A DNA stretch of 64,000 nt from Paraburkholderia fungorum (GTDB lineage Bacteria > Pseudomonadota > Gammaproteobacteria > Burkholderiales > Burkholderiaceae). Of the stretch, positions 53,167-62,190 are shown piece by piece (within the stretch, counting starts at the first letter, position 1; the number at the start of each line of letters is the position of its first letter). A model generated the notes under the pieces. That model was not told where the DNA came from and searched no databases. It saw only the letters and a list, made by a program, of their open reading frames with translations. The translations under genes were made by a program, and so were the position numbers. The DNA lies in the NCBI RefSeq assembly GCF_902833645.1, contig NZ_CADFGE010000004.1:186001-250000 (forward strand), read 5' to 3'.

Positions 53167-54429
53167 ATGCCTGTCCATGATGAAATCCGCGAGCGGGCTG
53201 CGTCCGACATCGCGTTCGTGCTGCCGGCCCGCGCAGACGATCTCACGCGGCTGAATACGTTGGCCGCCGGCGGCAAACCCGTCGTCACTGTGATCGGCAA
53301 ATACAACCACGGCAAGAGCCGGCTGCTGAACGAGCTGATTGGCGAACCCACGTTTGCGGTGGCCGATAAGCGTGAAACGGTCGTACTCGCGGACCGCGTG
53401 CAGCGTGGAGTTCGCTGGCTCGACGCACCTGGGCTCGACGCGGACGTCGGCACCGAAGATGATCGTTACGCGCTGCACGCGGCGTGGCAGAAGTCCGATA
53501 TCCGGCTGTTCGTGCACGCGGCGAAGGAGGGCGAACTCGACGCAATGGAACTCGCGCTGCTCACCGAACTGCGCGACGATGGCGCGCGCTCGCAGCGGCA
53601 GACAGTGTTCGTGCTGTCCCAGGTCGATCAGCTTGCCGACGACGCGGAACTTGACTATGTGAGCGCCGCGATCCGCGCGCAGGTGCCGCGGTTCGATCTG
53701 AACCCGGTGTCATCGACGCGCTATCGCAATGGGATCGAGGGTGGCAAGAAGCTGCTGGTCGAGAAGAGCGGTATGCACGCGCTGGTCGCTAGACTTGACG
53801 CCGCACTCGCGCAGGTGCCGGTCGCGCGTGCGCACGAGATCGCGCTGCTGCTCGGCGAGATACGTGACGAGCTTCAACATCTGTGTGCTGTGCGGCAACG
53901 CCTGCTCGCCGATTTGCGCGACACGCGGCGACAGCAGCGAGAGGGTTTCGACAACGGCCTTGCGGCGGTGATGGTCAAGGTGAGCGAGGACATCGACGCG
54001 ATGCTCAATGCGCTCGGCACTGACTATGCAATCGTGCCCGACACCGCGAAGGACGCGTACGCGATCACCGCTGGCAAGGTCGAGCGTGCGCATATCCAGA
54101 TCACGTATTCGCGCGCGTGCATCGAGATCGACGGGTTTCTTGCTGGGCACGGCGTCGTCGGCTTGCCGTCGTCCCAGCAGACCGCTGCACGCAGCCTAAA
54201 TTCGGTGATGATTGCGGTGATGGGCGTATCGGTGAAGTTTCGCAAGGACTTGCGCCGGATGTTCTGCGAGGCACAGGGCCGCGAGCGGATGCGGCGCGAG
54301 TTCACGCACTACTATGAACTGTCAGACGACTGCCAAACCCTAGTGGCACAGATTGCGGAGGCTAACGCGGCGCTCGACGCCACCCAATGCGCGCTCACTG
54401 CGCTCAACACGCTGGAAGCGAGAGCATGA
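53167..54429 (+). CDS. Dynamin-like GTPase, first of a pair
   Basis: A 420-residue protein with an N-terminal GTPase domain: P-loop GKYNHGKS (about residues 44-51), G3 DAPGLDAD, and SQVDQL at the G4 position (Asn/Thr-Lys-x-Asp is altered to Ser-Gln-Val-Asp). The second half is helical (LLLGEIRDELQHLCAVRQRLLADLRDTRRQQREG), as in bacterial dynamin-like proteins, with no obvious membrane segment. It starts eight bases after pcaD on the same strand and overlaps the second GTPase gene by four bases, so it is probably transcribed with the catechol operon. Function unknown; membrane remodelling or defence are options. Confidence 0.78.
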   Translation: MPVHDEIRERAASDIAFVLPARADDLTRLNTLAAGGKPVVTVIGKYNHGKSRLLNELIGEPTFAVADKRETVVLADRVQRGVRWLDAPGLDADVGTEDDRYALHAAWQKSDIRLFVHAAKEGELDAMELALLTELRDDGARSQRQTVFVLSQVDQLADDAELDYVSAAIRAQVPRFDLNPVSSTRYRNGIEGGKKLLVEKSGMHALVARLDAALAQVPVARAHEIALLLGEIRDELQHLCAVRQRLLADLRDTRRQQREGFDNGLAAVMVKVSEDIDAMLNALGTDYAIVPDTAKDAYAITAGKVERAHIQITYSRACIEIDGFLAGHGVVGLPSSQQTAARSLNSVMIAVMGVSVKFRKDLRRMFCEAQGRERMRREFTHYYELSDDCQTLVAQIAEANAALDATQCALTALNTLEARA

Positions 54430-56021
54430 AAGCGGACACGACGCACGAGCAGCGTTTCATCACCGACGTTGACTCATTAAAATTCGGCGCGCAGAACATC
54501 GACCCCGTGCTGCACGCGCTCGACCGCTGGCGCACACAACTGGAGGAGGGACTGCGCGCTGCTCGGCTGACGTGCGATGGACTCGCGGATCACCATCCGC
54601 TTGCGTGTCGGGCGAACGCGATCGACGTCGCACTGGATACCGGTATCCGCGCGTGGGTGCAACAATGGGCGGACCTCGAAGGTGCGCGCGCGCTTTCCGA
54701 TGCGCTCGACGACACGGTGTTACTGCTTGTGTTTGGGAAGTTTAACGCCGGCAAGAGTTCGTTCTGCAATTTCCTTGCGGAGCGTTTAGCCTTGCACGGC
54801 CGCGCGGTGCGGTATTTCCACGTCGACGCGGGGCGTCTCGTCGAGACGGACGGGCGTTTCGCGGAGGGCACGACGGAAACCACCGCACGGCTGCAAGGTG
54901 TGCACCTTGGCGACAAGCTCGTGCTGCTCGACACGCCCGGTCTACATTCCGTAACACCGGAAAATGCGGCGCTTACGCAGCGCTTCACCGACAGCGCTGA
55001 CGCGATCCTGTGGCTGACAAGTTCGACGTCACCGGGGCAGGTGCAGGAACTCGACGAACTCGGCCGTGAGCTGCATCGCAACAAGCCGCTGCTGCCAGTC
55101 ATTACGCGGAGCGATCTCTACGACGAGGACGAAATTGACGGCGAGATCCGAAAAATCTTGCGCAACAAGAGCGTCGAAAATCGTGCGCATCAGGAAGCAG
55201 ACGTCACGGTGCGTGCGCGGGAAAAGCTCGTCGCGATGGGCGTCGATTCGGCGTTGTTGAAAGCGCCAGTGTCGATCTCGTCGCATATGGCGCGCGAAGC
55301 ACATGAAATACCGGCCGCGCTTGCCGATGCGGGTTTCGAGCGGTTGTACGCGGCGTTGATTGACGTCGCGGAGCCAGCGCTCGCGTACAAGGCGCGCAAG
55401 CGCGCAGAAGTATTGCTGCATCACCTGGAAGAGAACGTAATCGGCCAATTGCAGCGCGACGTGCTGCCGTTGCTCGACGAACTATACGCGTCAGCGCAGG
55501 CGGCGCGCGAATCCCTCGAACAGCAGCGGACGCAGGTTGCCGACGCGGTGTGGCGCAGCATCGTGCCGACGCTGCCGGCGTTGCTCGACGCACACGCGGC
55601 GACGCGCGACGTCGGCGTGATCTGCCGTGTGTTGTCGAGATCAGTGTTTGATGCGTTTACGCGCGAAATAGGCCGCCGGCTGATCGATTATGTTGTTGTG
55701 AACGATGCATCACTCGCACATATAGAAGTAGCCGATGATGCTGGATTCGAGGAAATCGTGATCGGGGGCACCGGTATAAGCCGGGATCGGCATGAGGTTG
55801 TTGGCGTTGATTATCAGCGCCTGTACATGATGTTGGAAATGTCGATTCGCGAAACTCTATTGCGCCTGTCGATCAATGCAGTCGAACAGTGTGATGCTGC
55901 AATCAATGTGTTGCTGATGTGCTCAGCGAATATAAAAAACATACTGAAAAATTTTGATAAAAAATTAATCGAAATAAAAGTTGAGTTGCGGAAAAATTCT
56001 AATTCTTTAGAGCGATGTTGA
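54426..56021 (+). CDS. Dynamin-like GTPase, second of a pair
   Basis: A 531-residue protein: about 100 residues before the GTPase domain, then VFGKFNAGKSSFCNFLAERL (P-loop), ETTARL (switch I region), LLDTPGLHS (G3) and VITRSDLYDEDE (G4 TRSD). The rest is helical and likely coiled (LLHHLEENVIGQLQRDVLPLLDELYASAQAARESLEQQR). Bacterial dynamins often occur as two unequal neighbours that assemble together, as here. The last ~100 codons become strikingly AT-rich compared with the body of the gene. It starts in an ATGA overlap with the first GTPase. Confidence 0.8.
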   Translation: MKADTTHEQRFITDVDSLKFGAQNIDPVLHALDRWRTQLEEGLRAARLTCDGLADHHPLACRANAIDVALDTGIRAWVQQWADLEGARALSDALDDTVLLLVFGKFNAGKSSFCNFLAERLALHGRAVRYFHVDAGRLVETDGRFAEGTTETTARLQGVHLGDKLVLLDTPGLHSVTPENAALTQRFTDSADAILWLTSSTSPGQVQELDELGRELHRNKPLLPVITRSDLYDEDEIDGEIRKILRNKSVENRAHQEADVTVRAREKLVAMGVDSALLKAPVSISSHMAREAHEIPAALADAGFERLYAALIDVAEPALAYKARKRAEVLLHHLEENVIGQLQRDVLPLLDELYASAQAARESLEQQRTQVADAVWRSIVPTLPALLDAHAATRDVGVICRVLSRSVFDAFTREIGRRLIDYVVVNDASLAHIEVADDAGFEEIVIGGTGISRDRHEVVGVDYQRLYMMLEMSIRETLLRLSINAVEQCDAAINVLLMCSANIKNILKNFDKKLIEIKVELRKNSNSLERC

Positions 56022-56109
56022 GATGGGTCAGTGATGCTCGCACGATAAGTCTTGGATGAATATTGAAAGATATTCATCAGTGATCTGTCATTTTTGTAGG
56101 TGACGTGAT

Positions 56110-57036
56110 ATGAATTTTGATCGTCAACAGTTGGAAGCCTTTTCTGCCATTGTGGATACGCGGCATTTTGGTCGTGCCGCGATGTTGCTGAATATCACTC
56201 GTGGTGCGGTGTCTCTCAGGCTCAAGGCGCTTGAGGAGGAGTTTGGAACTCCACTGGTGGTAAGAGACGGCAACATTCCCACACCGGCGGGCGAGGTCTT
56301 GCTACGGCATATCCGTGTGCTCAAGGTACTGGAGGCCGATACGCAGTTGCAGATCAAGCCCATGGACGGCATGCGTCCTCGCGTAGCGATCGCGGTTAAT
56401 GCAGATTCCCTGGCAACATGGTTTGAGGCTGTCGCCTGGGAAATTGCGGAAAGAAACGTAGCCCTCGAACTAATCGTTGACGACCAGGATTACACGCTGC
56501 CGCTGCTGGCCAAAGGTGAAGCGATGGGCTGTGTTTCGACCTCCAGCGATCCCCCGACAGGGTTCTTGGCCGAGCCCATTGGCATGATGGAGTACGAGTG
56601 CGTAGCGAACGTAGAATTCGCCGAAAGATATTTCCCGCAAGGTCTGGGGCTGCACGGCGTCCTTGCTGCACCTGCTGTGCTCTATAACCGTAAAGATGGA
56701 TTGCACTCGCAGTTTCTCGAACGGTTTCTGGACGTTGAAGTAAGGAGTTATGCGGCGCACTACTTCCCGTCTCCTGCAGCGTTGCTGGCTGCGATCGAGA
56801 ATGGCATCGGATACGGACTTGTTCCCTGCTTGCAAGCCAAGCCTCTGATCGACGCGGGCGAGTTGATACGATTGGCTCCCAGCCATAAGGTCGAAGTCAA
56901 TCTATATTGGCACCATTGGGAGACGGCACCGTCGAACGCTCAGGTGATCAGCGAACTCGTGGTGAGTCACGCTCGTCGGTCGCTTCTTCATTCCGGCGAT
57001 CATGCTGTCTCACGAATCGGTGACAACGAGTCGTGA
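56110..57036 (+). CDS. LysR-family regulator, ArgP/IciA-like
   Basis: A 308-residue LysR protein: NFDRQQLEAFSAIVDTRHFGRAAMLLNITRGAVSLRLKALEEEFGTPLVVRDGN with the following TPAGEVLLRHIRVLKVLEAD resembles the ArgP (IciA) branch, known to activate amino acid exporters. It is convergent with the permease gene at 57042, five bases away. A role in controlling the permease/desaturase pair or the ACT-domain gene is possible but unproven. Confidence 0.85.
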   Translation: MNFDRQQLEAFSAIVDTRHFGRAAMLLNITRGAVSLRLKALEEEFGTPLVVRDGNIPTPAGEVLLRHIRVLKVLEADTQLQIKPMDGMRPRVAIAVNADSLATWFEAVAWEIAERNVALELIVDDQDYTLPLLAKGEAMGCVSTSSDPPTGFLAEPIGMMEYECVANVEFAERYFPQGLGLHGVLAAPAVLYNRKDGLHSQFLERFLDVEVRSYAAHYFPSPAALLAAIENGIGYGLVPCLQAKPLIDAGELIRLAPSHKVEVNLYWHHWETAPSNAQVISELVVSHARRSLLHSGDHAVSRIGDNES

Positions 57037-57041
57037 AGTGA

Positions 57042-58328
57042 TCATCCCTGTGAGCGTTGATGAAGCTCTTCTGCACTCACGCACCGAGGCGCAGCCCGGG
57101 TGATTCGAGGGCGGGATCTCAGCGCTACAACTAACGCGCCGGACCATGCCAATATGAGTGGTGTCGCTTCCGGCATGTGGATAGCGTGCGTCCATTCGAT
57201 CACGACACATAGCGCCGACAGTCCAGCGCCGACAAACATCGAACGCTTTGCGGCTTCATCCCGAATTGGATAACCGAGAAGGGTCAATGCCAGAAGCGGG
57301 GCCACCGCAGCGAGATAGACGATGTTAAATGTCACCATCACGTTGATGATGCTTTGTCCGTGAACTGCGACTAGCGTGGCAGCGAGGATTGGCAACACCC
57401 GATGATAGAGCGACGGAACACGGGAGCCGCGAGAGACGGTAGCGGTCGCATCACTCATGGCTCGAAGAATTGAGCAAGCCGAACCGAGGGCCGTTATGGT
57501 CAACAGGCACGTGACGGCCATCGATATTATCAGACCGGGACTGCCACTCGCCCGAGCGAGCAGTGCCGGGACTACCTGAGTTTGATCGGACAGACGGCCG
57601 AGTTGCCACAGGTTTTCGCTGGCGATGACAGCAGAGGCGGGAAGAAATCCGATTCCCAGCACGATTGCTGCAGCAATCAGGCAGCCGAATCGAGCGTGTG
57701 CCGACGTTCGCGCCATGGCAGGGAACTGCTGATAGTCTGCGCCGCAGACAACGAGCGCGACGACCGACAGTAGTACCAATCCTGTATGCTCAACGGGCTG
57801 CGCGCGTATCGACTCTACAAAGATCGCCGGCGCATGTAGCCATAAGGTCAAGCTATGAGTTTCGGCCAAAGCATGGACAAGTATCACGATGCATCCGCAC
57901 ATACAGAGTGCGAATATGCCGGAGAGCCATGACATCCAGAGGAACGAGAATACAAGCACGAGGCAATCGACCAGGATAATCGAGGTCGCTTGCGACATGC
58001 CCGACAGCGCAAGGATTGCCGACGCTCCGCGGATCTGGGCGCTTAGCACACCGGTCATCCAGATCAGGGAAAATGCCGCGACCTGCTGGCTGATGGTGGG
58101 GCCATATAGCGAGCAAAAATATGCCCAGATGGACTGCTTGGTCTTCTGGAGACGCGGGGCAGAAAGCGCCAGCGCTATGAGACCGATGGCTGTCGCGACG
58201 GCGTACAGGCAGGCTGCCATGCCTTGATGCAGGGCGAGTTCGCCGGTTCCCAGGAAGAACCCGATTCCGCAACTGGTCGATACGAGCAGGCTCGCGACGT
58301 CCCAGACAGCCAATGTTCGATTAGCCAT
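57042..58328 (-). CDS. Multispanning membrane permease (solute-symporter-like)
   Basis: A 428-residue protein with about 12 hydrophobic segments: VASLLVSTSCGIGFFLGTGELALHQG, ISQQVAAFSLIWMTGVLSAQIRGASAILALSG, and ADYQQFPAMARTSAHARFGCLIAA. The pattern recalls the sodium:solute symporter group, but no decisive motif was seen, so the subfamily is uncertain. Its start overlaps the end of the desaturase gene by eight bases, so the two are co-translated. Substrate unknown. Confidence 0.62.
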   Translation of the reverse strand: MANRTLAVWDVASLLVSTSCGIGFFLGTGELALHQGMAACLYAVATAIGLIALALSAPRLQKTKQSIWAYFCSLYGPTISQQVAAFSLIWMTGVLSAQIRGASAILALSGMSQATSIILVDCLVLVFSFLWMSWLSGIFALCMCGCIVILVHALAETHSLTLWLHAPAIFVESIRAQPVEHTGLVLLSVVALVVCGADYQQFPAMARTSAHARFGCLIAAAIVLGIGFLPASAVIASENLWQLGRLSDQTQVVPALLARASGSPGLIISMAVTCLLTITALGSACSILRAMSDATATVSRGSRVPSLYHRVLPILAATLVAVHGQSIINVMVTFNIVYLAAVAPLLALTLLGYPIRDEAAKRSMFVGAGLSALCVVIEWTHAIHMPEATPLILAWSGALVVALRSRPRITRAAPRCVSAEELHQRSQG

Positions 58329-59262
58329 GGTTCATTCCCCACCCGAGTACGCTCGACTGTTGGCCGCCGAGATATGTCGAACATACGATGGCGCGCTTGG
58401 TGAAAGCGGGCAGGGTCATCAGTTGGGCGTGCAGGTCGGGCAACTGGTGGTACGGGACCGCCGGGAAAAGATGGTGCGTGAGGTGGTAGCCGTTGTGATG
58501 TGGATGGAGCAGCGCCGAAAATATCCCGTGGTCTGGAATTTCCCGCGTAACGCTAAAGATGCCTCCCGGGTTGAGGCCGTAATGGTCGGTCATTTCCCGG
58601 AATGTCGTGATCGCATGGAAGACCGTAACGCGCGCGCCAAACCATAGAACGAGGAACAGCAATCCGAAGCGAGCGCTCGAGGCGATCAGGGCTGACATCG
58701 TAGCCAGCCACCACGCCACGATACAAAGCTGAGGTCGCCAGGAATAGCGACCAGTTATCAAATGGCCGGTGAGCGGCCCCCGGACGAGCGGGAGCTTTGT
58801 GAGGTACCGTGTGTAGACACGAAACCATCGATCGCCCGTACGGGCCAGTGATGGCAAAAAATCGGGGTCGCGCTCAGCGTCACCCAGCCACGCGTGGTGA
58901 CGCGCGTGCTGCTCGCGGTAGAGAGTCAGACTGTTCAGGAGCGGAGCCGCTAGCAGCAGGTGCGCAAGATAATCGTTGAGATGGCGATTCTGGCTCAGAT
59001 TGCCGTGGCTGGCTTCGTGCAGAAGATTGCCTAGCGCGCGCTGTCGGTTTCCGATAGCGAGGAGTGCTATTGGCGTAGCCGTCCAGCCGATTCGATACAT
59101 GGCGAAGACGGACAGAAAGATAATTATCCAGTCGAAGGCGATGTCAAAAACAGCACGCCACGTTTTCGCTTTTGGTTGTTGCCAGGCCGGAGCAAAGGCA
59201 AGAAGGGATTGCCTGATTGAGATCCGGTCAATCAGGATCGTTGATGTATCGCCATGATTCAT
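58321..59262 (-). CDS. Membrane fatty-acid-desaturase family protein
   Basis: A 313-residue membrane protein with the three His boxes of the membrane diiron desaturase/hydroxylase family: HEASHG (first), REQHARHH (second), and HHNGYHLTHHLFP (third). These bind two irons. The family includes fatty acid desaturases, carotenoid hydroxylases and MocD-like oxygenases, so the substrate is open. GGAGGCCACA precedes the ATG at 59262. It is the first gene of a pair with the permease, which points to an oxygenase for a transported compound rather than to lipid desaturation alone. Confidence 0.82.
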   Translation of the reverse strand: MNHGDTSTILIDRISIRQSLLAFAPAWQQPKAKTWRAVFDIAFDWIIIFLSVFAMYRIGWTATPIALLAIGNRQRALGNLLHEASHGNLSQNRHLNDYLAHLLLAAPLLNSLTLYREQHARHHAWLGDAERDPDFLPSLARTGDRWFRVYTRYLTKLPLVRGPLTGHLITGRYSWRPQLCIVAWWLATMSALIASSARFGLLFLVLWFGARVTVFHAITTFREMTDHYGLNPGGIFSVTREIPDHGIFSALLHPHHNGYHLTHHLFPAVPYHQLPDLHAQLMTLPAFTKRAIVCSTYLGGQQSSVLGWGMNHG

Positions 59263-59472
59263 TGTGGCCTCCGTTAGAAGCCGTGAACTCCCCGTGGTTC
59301 GGATTGGTGGAAGCGGTTACTTGTATGGATGCAATGATCTGAGCATAGACAAGAATCCCTTTGCCATTGAGGCGGTTAGTAAACTTCCGGGGCATTTAAT
59401 TTTTCTGGCTGCAGGGAGCAGCGGGCAGTGGTGTAAGGTTGAGGCGACGCACCACAACCTACGGAGGAAACG

Positions 59473-59886
59473 TTGAGCGAGAAAGACCTTGCAACGCTAT
59501 GCGCAACGATCGAGCCGGAAATGGCCGCACCGGTCTACGTCTACTGTTCCTTTCCTGATTTCGCACTGCCAGAAGGCTTATCGGCGCTTTTCACTTTCAG
59601 GGAACTCGAAGGCTTGACCGCCGTGTTCGATCTACAGGATGCGGAGCGGTACATGCTGCCCTATACGTTCAAGGCACGACTCATTACCATCAAGGTGCAC
59701 TCAAGTCTCGAAGCAGTGGGTTTTCTGGCCGTTGTATCGGCACACCTGGCCAAGGCTGGAATTCCCTGCAATGCGATCGCCGGGTATTACCACGATCACA
59801 TTCTTGTTCCCGTCGATCGTGCGGACGAGGCATTTGTGGTTCTTGAAGGGATACGCGAAGCGAACGTTCAAGCCTCGCGGTTGTAA
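59473..59886 (+). CDS. ACT-domain protein
   Basis: A 137-residue protein with two ACT-like halves: PVYVYCSFPDFALPEGLSALFTFRELEGLTAVF and then ARLITIKVHSSLEAVGFLAVVSAHLAKAGIPCNAIAGYYHDHILVPVDRADEAFVVLEGI, the second being the more typical. ACT domains bind amino acids. TTG start at 59473 with GGAGGAAA upstream. It is divergent from the desaturase/permease pair and, given the ArgP-like regulator nearby, may sense an amino acid. Confidence 0.8.
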   Translation: MSEKDLATLCATIEPEMAAPVYVYCSFPDFALPEGLSALFTFRELEGLTAVFDLQDAERYMLPYTFKARLITIKVHSSLEAVGFLAVVSAHLAKAGIPCNAIAGYYHDHILVPVDRADEAFVVLEGIREANVQASRL

Positions 59887-60072
59887 CCCCGGTTAAAGCT
59901 CGCGTGATGAGTTTTATTTATGGCCGGATAGTTAACGTGCCAACCGCATCAACTGTCTTGCGTCTGCGGATTCTCATCTCTAGATTGTTTTTGTACGACC
60001 ATATACAAGAACAATCGGGAGTCGGGGAATTCATTCTCTCCGCGGATATTGCGTAGAGGGGAAGGAGGGCAG

Positions 60073-60615
60073 ATGTGCCATTCTGGAAATGGTTATCCTC
60101 ACACTGCGGATAGCGAGGCTCTAACCGAATCAGTTGCGTACTGGCGAACCCGCTTCGAGGACGCACAGGCCGATGTGTCCCGGCTCGCCTCACGCCTGCG
60201 CGGGCGTGATCAGCGAATCTTGCTGCTTGAGCGGGCACTTGCACGTACGGCTGCGCTCCACCATGTGCTTGAAGACAGCCTCGAGCAGCGACTGGAACAA
60301 TGCTCTGGGCCGACGGAGCATGCCGTGGACCTGGATCGGCGCTCTCAGGTGTCGTCCGACAATGCGGGCAGTAGCGTAATGGTTCGGCTGCCGCACCTGA
60401 CGCGCACGCTTTCTCTTCTCTTTGAGGTGATGTGGGAGCACTGGGCACAGTGGGACCCGGAGCGACCACCCAAGTCCTCAACAGTTGCGCGCACCATCGA
60501 CGCGAAGCTCGGGCTGAAAGGACAGGCCGATGGTGAAGCATCTCGTAACGCGCAGTCGTTTGCGGCTGCGTTACGCCCCGATTCTCTCGGCGACGCCGAT
60601 GGGCGCCACCGGTGA
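60073..60615 (+). CDS. Hypothetical protein of the mobile element
   Basis: A 180-residue protein with a predicted coiled coil (SVAYWRTRFEDAQADVSRLASRLRGRDQRILLLERALARTAALHHVLEDSLEQRLEQ) and no recognised domain. GGAGGGCAG precedes the ATG at 60073. It lies just before the AlpA-like gene, a usual place for small accessory genes of conjugative elements. Confidence 0.6.
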   Translation: MCHSGNGYPHTADSEALTESVAYWRTRFEDAQADVSRLASRLRGRDQRILLLERALARTAALHHVLEDSLEQRLEQCSGPTEHAVDLDRRSQVSSDNAGSSVMVRLPHLTRTLSLLFEVMWEHWAQWDPERPPKSSTVARTIDAKLGLKGQADGEASRNAQSFAAALRPDSLGDADGRHR

Positions 60616-60730
60616 GGGGCGACTGCGACGGATAATCCCGCCGACATGACGGAATTTTCGGCCCCGTCTCCTGCTGCTTGAATCGGATCTGTGCCGGGCA
60701 GATCCGGACAAAGCCAGGAGGACGGAAGCC

Positions 60731-60970
60731 ATGTCGGATTCGATACGGATGGTGGGCGCGATTTTGCGTCGCAAGCAGGTCGAACAGCTTGTCGGGCTGT
60801 CCCGTTCGACGATCTATCAGCGGATGAAGGATGGTACGTTTCCCCGCGCGGTTCCTCTTGGTGGGAGGATGGTTGGCTGGCGCGCGTCGGATATCGAGCT
60901 GTTTCTCGTCGACCCGGCCGGATACCGGGCGTTATCCAGCACGTCAGGTGAGGAGCGCGGCGATGATTGA
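60731..60970 (+). CDS. alpA: AlpA-family transcriptional regulator
   Basis: A 79-residue helix-turn-helix protein: LRRKQVEQLVGLSRSTIYQRMKDGTFPRAVPLGGRMVGWRASDIELFL is the AlpA pattern. In prophages and islands AlpA promotes excision and integrase expression. AGGAGGACGG precedes the ATG. It overlaps the following gene by eight bases. Confidence 0.92.
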   Translation: MSDSIRMVGAILRRKQVEQLVGLSRSTIYQRMKDGTFPRAVPLGGRMVGWRASDIELFLVDPAGYRALSSTSGEERGDD

Positions 60971-61247
60971 CGCGTCCCACACCTCGCTCGAATCCCGGCT
61001 GGACAACTGGGCAAATGCAGCGCGTGGTCCGTATGACCCGATCGATGCGGCGATGATCGAGGCTGCATGGCGACGTCTTGAACCCCGTCACAAAGAGCTG
61101 CTTCGGATGGTGTACCTGTGGCACGCCGGCCGAGAGGTTGTGTGCCGCCGCCTCAGGATTCCCCGTCACCCGCGCAACCGCTATGACCTGGAACTGGCGT
61201 CGGCCAGGAATGCGCTCGCTTGTCTGCTTGAAAAGGGGAAGGCGTAA
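60963..61247 (+). CDS. Small hypothetical protein following AlpA
   Basis: A 94-residue protein: YDPIDAAMIEAAWRRLEPRHKELLRMVYLWHAGREVVCRRLRIPRHPRNRYDLELASARNALACLLEKGKA. The helical pattern could be a region-4-like or phage-antiterminator-type DNA-binding fold, but this is only a resemblance. It overlaps alpA by eight bases, so the two are co-translated. The 367 bases after it hold only a terminator and an upstream region for trbM. Confidence 0.6.
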   Translation: MIDASHTSLESRLDNWANAARGPYDPIDAAMIEAAWRRLEPRHKELLRMVYLWHAGREVVCRRLRIPRHPRNRYDLELASARNALACLLEKGKA

Positions 61248-61459
61248 AAATTTTTTTCGGATGTTGCCGGACTGTTTCGGAACGCAAGGGACGATGACAC
61301 AGAAAGCCCGGCAATTTCGAGGCTTGCAACGCTGGAGAATCGAGCCTAGAGTGCAGTCAACAACTTGTTCCGGTCGACGCGAAATGCAAAGACCGAGTAC
61401 GCGTTAGCGGCCCGATGTACCGACGTATGTGCGTTGGCGTGGTGGTCGCGATGCGAGTA

Positions 61460-61496
61460 AAGCCTGCAGACCTGACGGTCGCAGGCTTTTTTATTT
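61460..61496 (+). terminator. Terminator after the AlpA unit
   Basis: AAGCCTGC / GCAGGCTT stem with a T-rich tail (TTTTATTTTC). Confidence 0.88.
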
Positions 61497-61614
61497 TCTG
61501 ATGCCGATCCCCCTTGAGCCCGCGGCGTGCTTCCCCGGCCCTGCGGGTTCCTTTTTCCGCGCACACCTGTTTCGGTACTTCGGCTTGATGGAATGAACCG
61601 ATGGAAGGCGGATC

Positions 61615-62190
61615 ATGAAGATGGGACGAACTGTTCCCTGGTGTGCCGGACTGCATGCGACGCAGCGTATCGCGCGCGGCTGGTCGATTGCGTTGACGTT
61701 GTTCGCCAGCACCTCGATCTTTGCACCTGGCGTGGCACACGCGGACGACTGGGGCTGTCAGGTGCTTCTGTGCCTCTCCAATCCGGGCGGCCCGGAAGAG
61801 TACAGCGAGTGCGTGCCGCCGGTCGAGAAACTGTGGACCGCGCTGCGCCACGGTGATCCGTTTCCGACGTGCGATTTCGGTGTCGGTGGTTCCCAGGGGA
61901 CATCTGCGACCAATACCTTCGCGAGCGGAGGCTATTGTCGGGAGGATCTGCTGTATTGGGGCGGCGCTGAACAGAGCGTGTTGCTGTGTCGCGCCACCGG
62001 GGCGATCAACGTCGATATCGACAACCAGCTCTACACCCGTGTCTGGTGGGACGTGAGCGGCCAGGATCGTACGCTGACCGAATTCTACGGGGCAGGCAGC
62101 ACGCAGGCTCCGTATGACCCTTCGCAGTCTGCCGCTGGGTTCCTGCAGCAGATGGAGCAGCACAACGGCGCAAATGGCGGGGGACAGTGA
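61615..62190 (+). CDS. trbM: TrbM/KikA-like conjugal transfer protein
   Basis: A 191-residue exported protein with a basic start and signal segment (IALTLFASTSIFAPGVAHA) followed by DDWGCQVLLCLSNPGGPEEYSECVPPVEKLW, the TrbM block with four cysteines, and a further Cys pair. TrbM is an entry-exclusion/mating-pair factor found at the start of type IV secretion operons. It opens the transfer operon that continues through VirB1-VirB4; GGAAGGCGGATC precedes the ATG. Confidence 0.85.
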   Translation: MKMGRTVPWCAGLHATQRIARGWSIALTLFASTSIFAPGVAHADDWGCQVLLCLSNPGGPEEYSECVPPVEKLWTALRHGDPFPTCDFGVGGSQGTSATNTFASGGYCREDLLYWGGAEQSVLLCRATGAINVDIDNQLYTRVWWDVSGQDRTLTEFYGAGSTQAPYDPSQSAAGFLQQMEQHNGANGGGQ

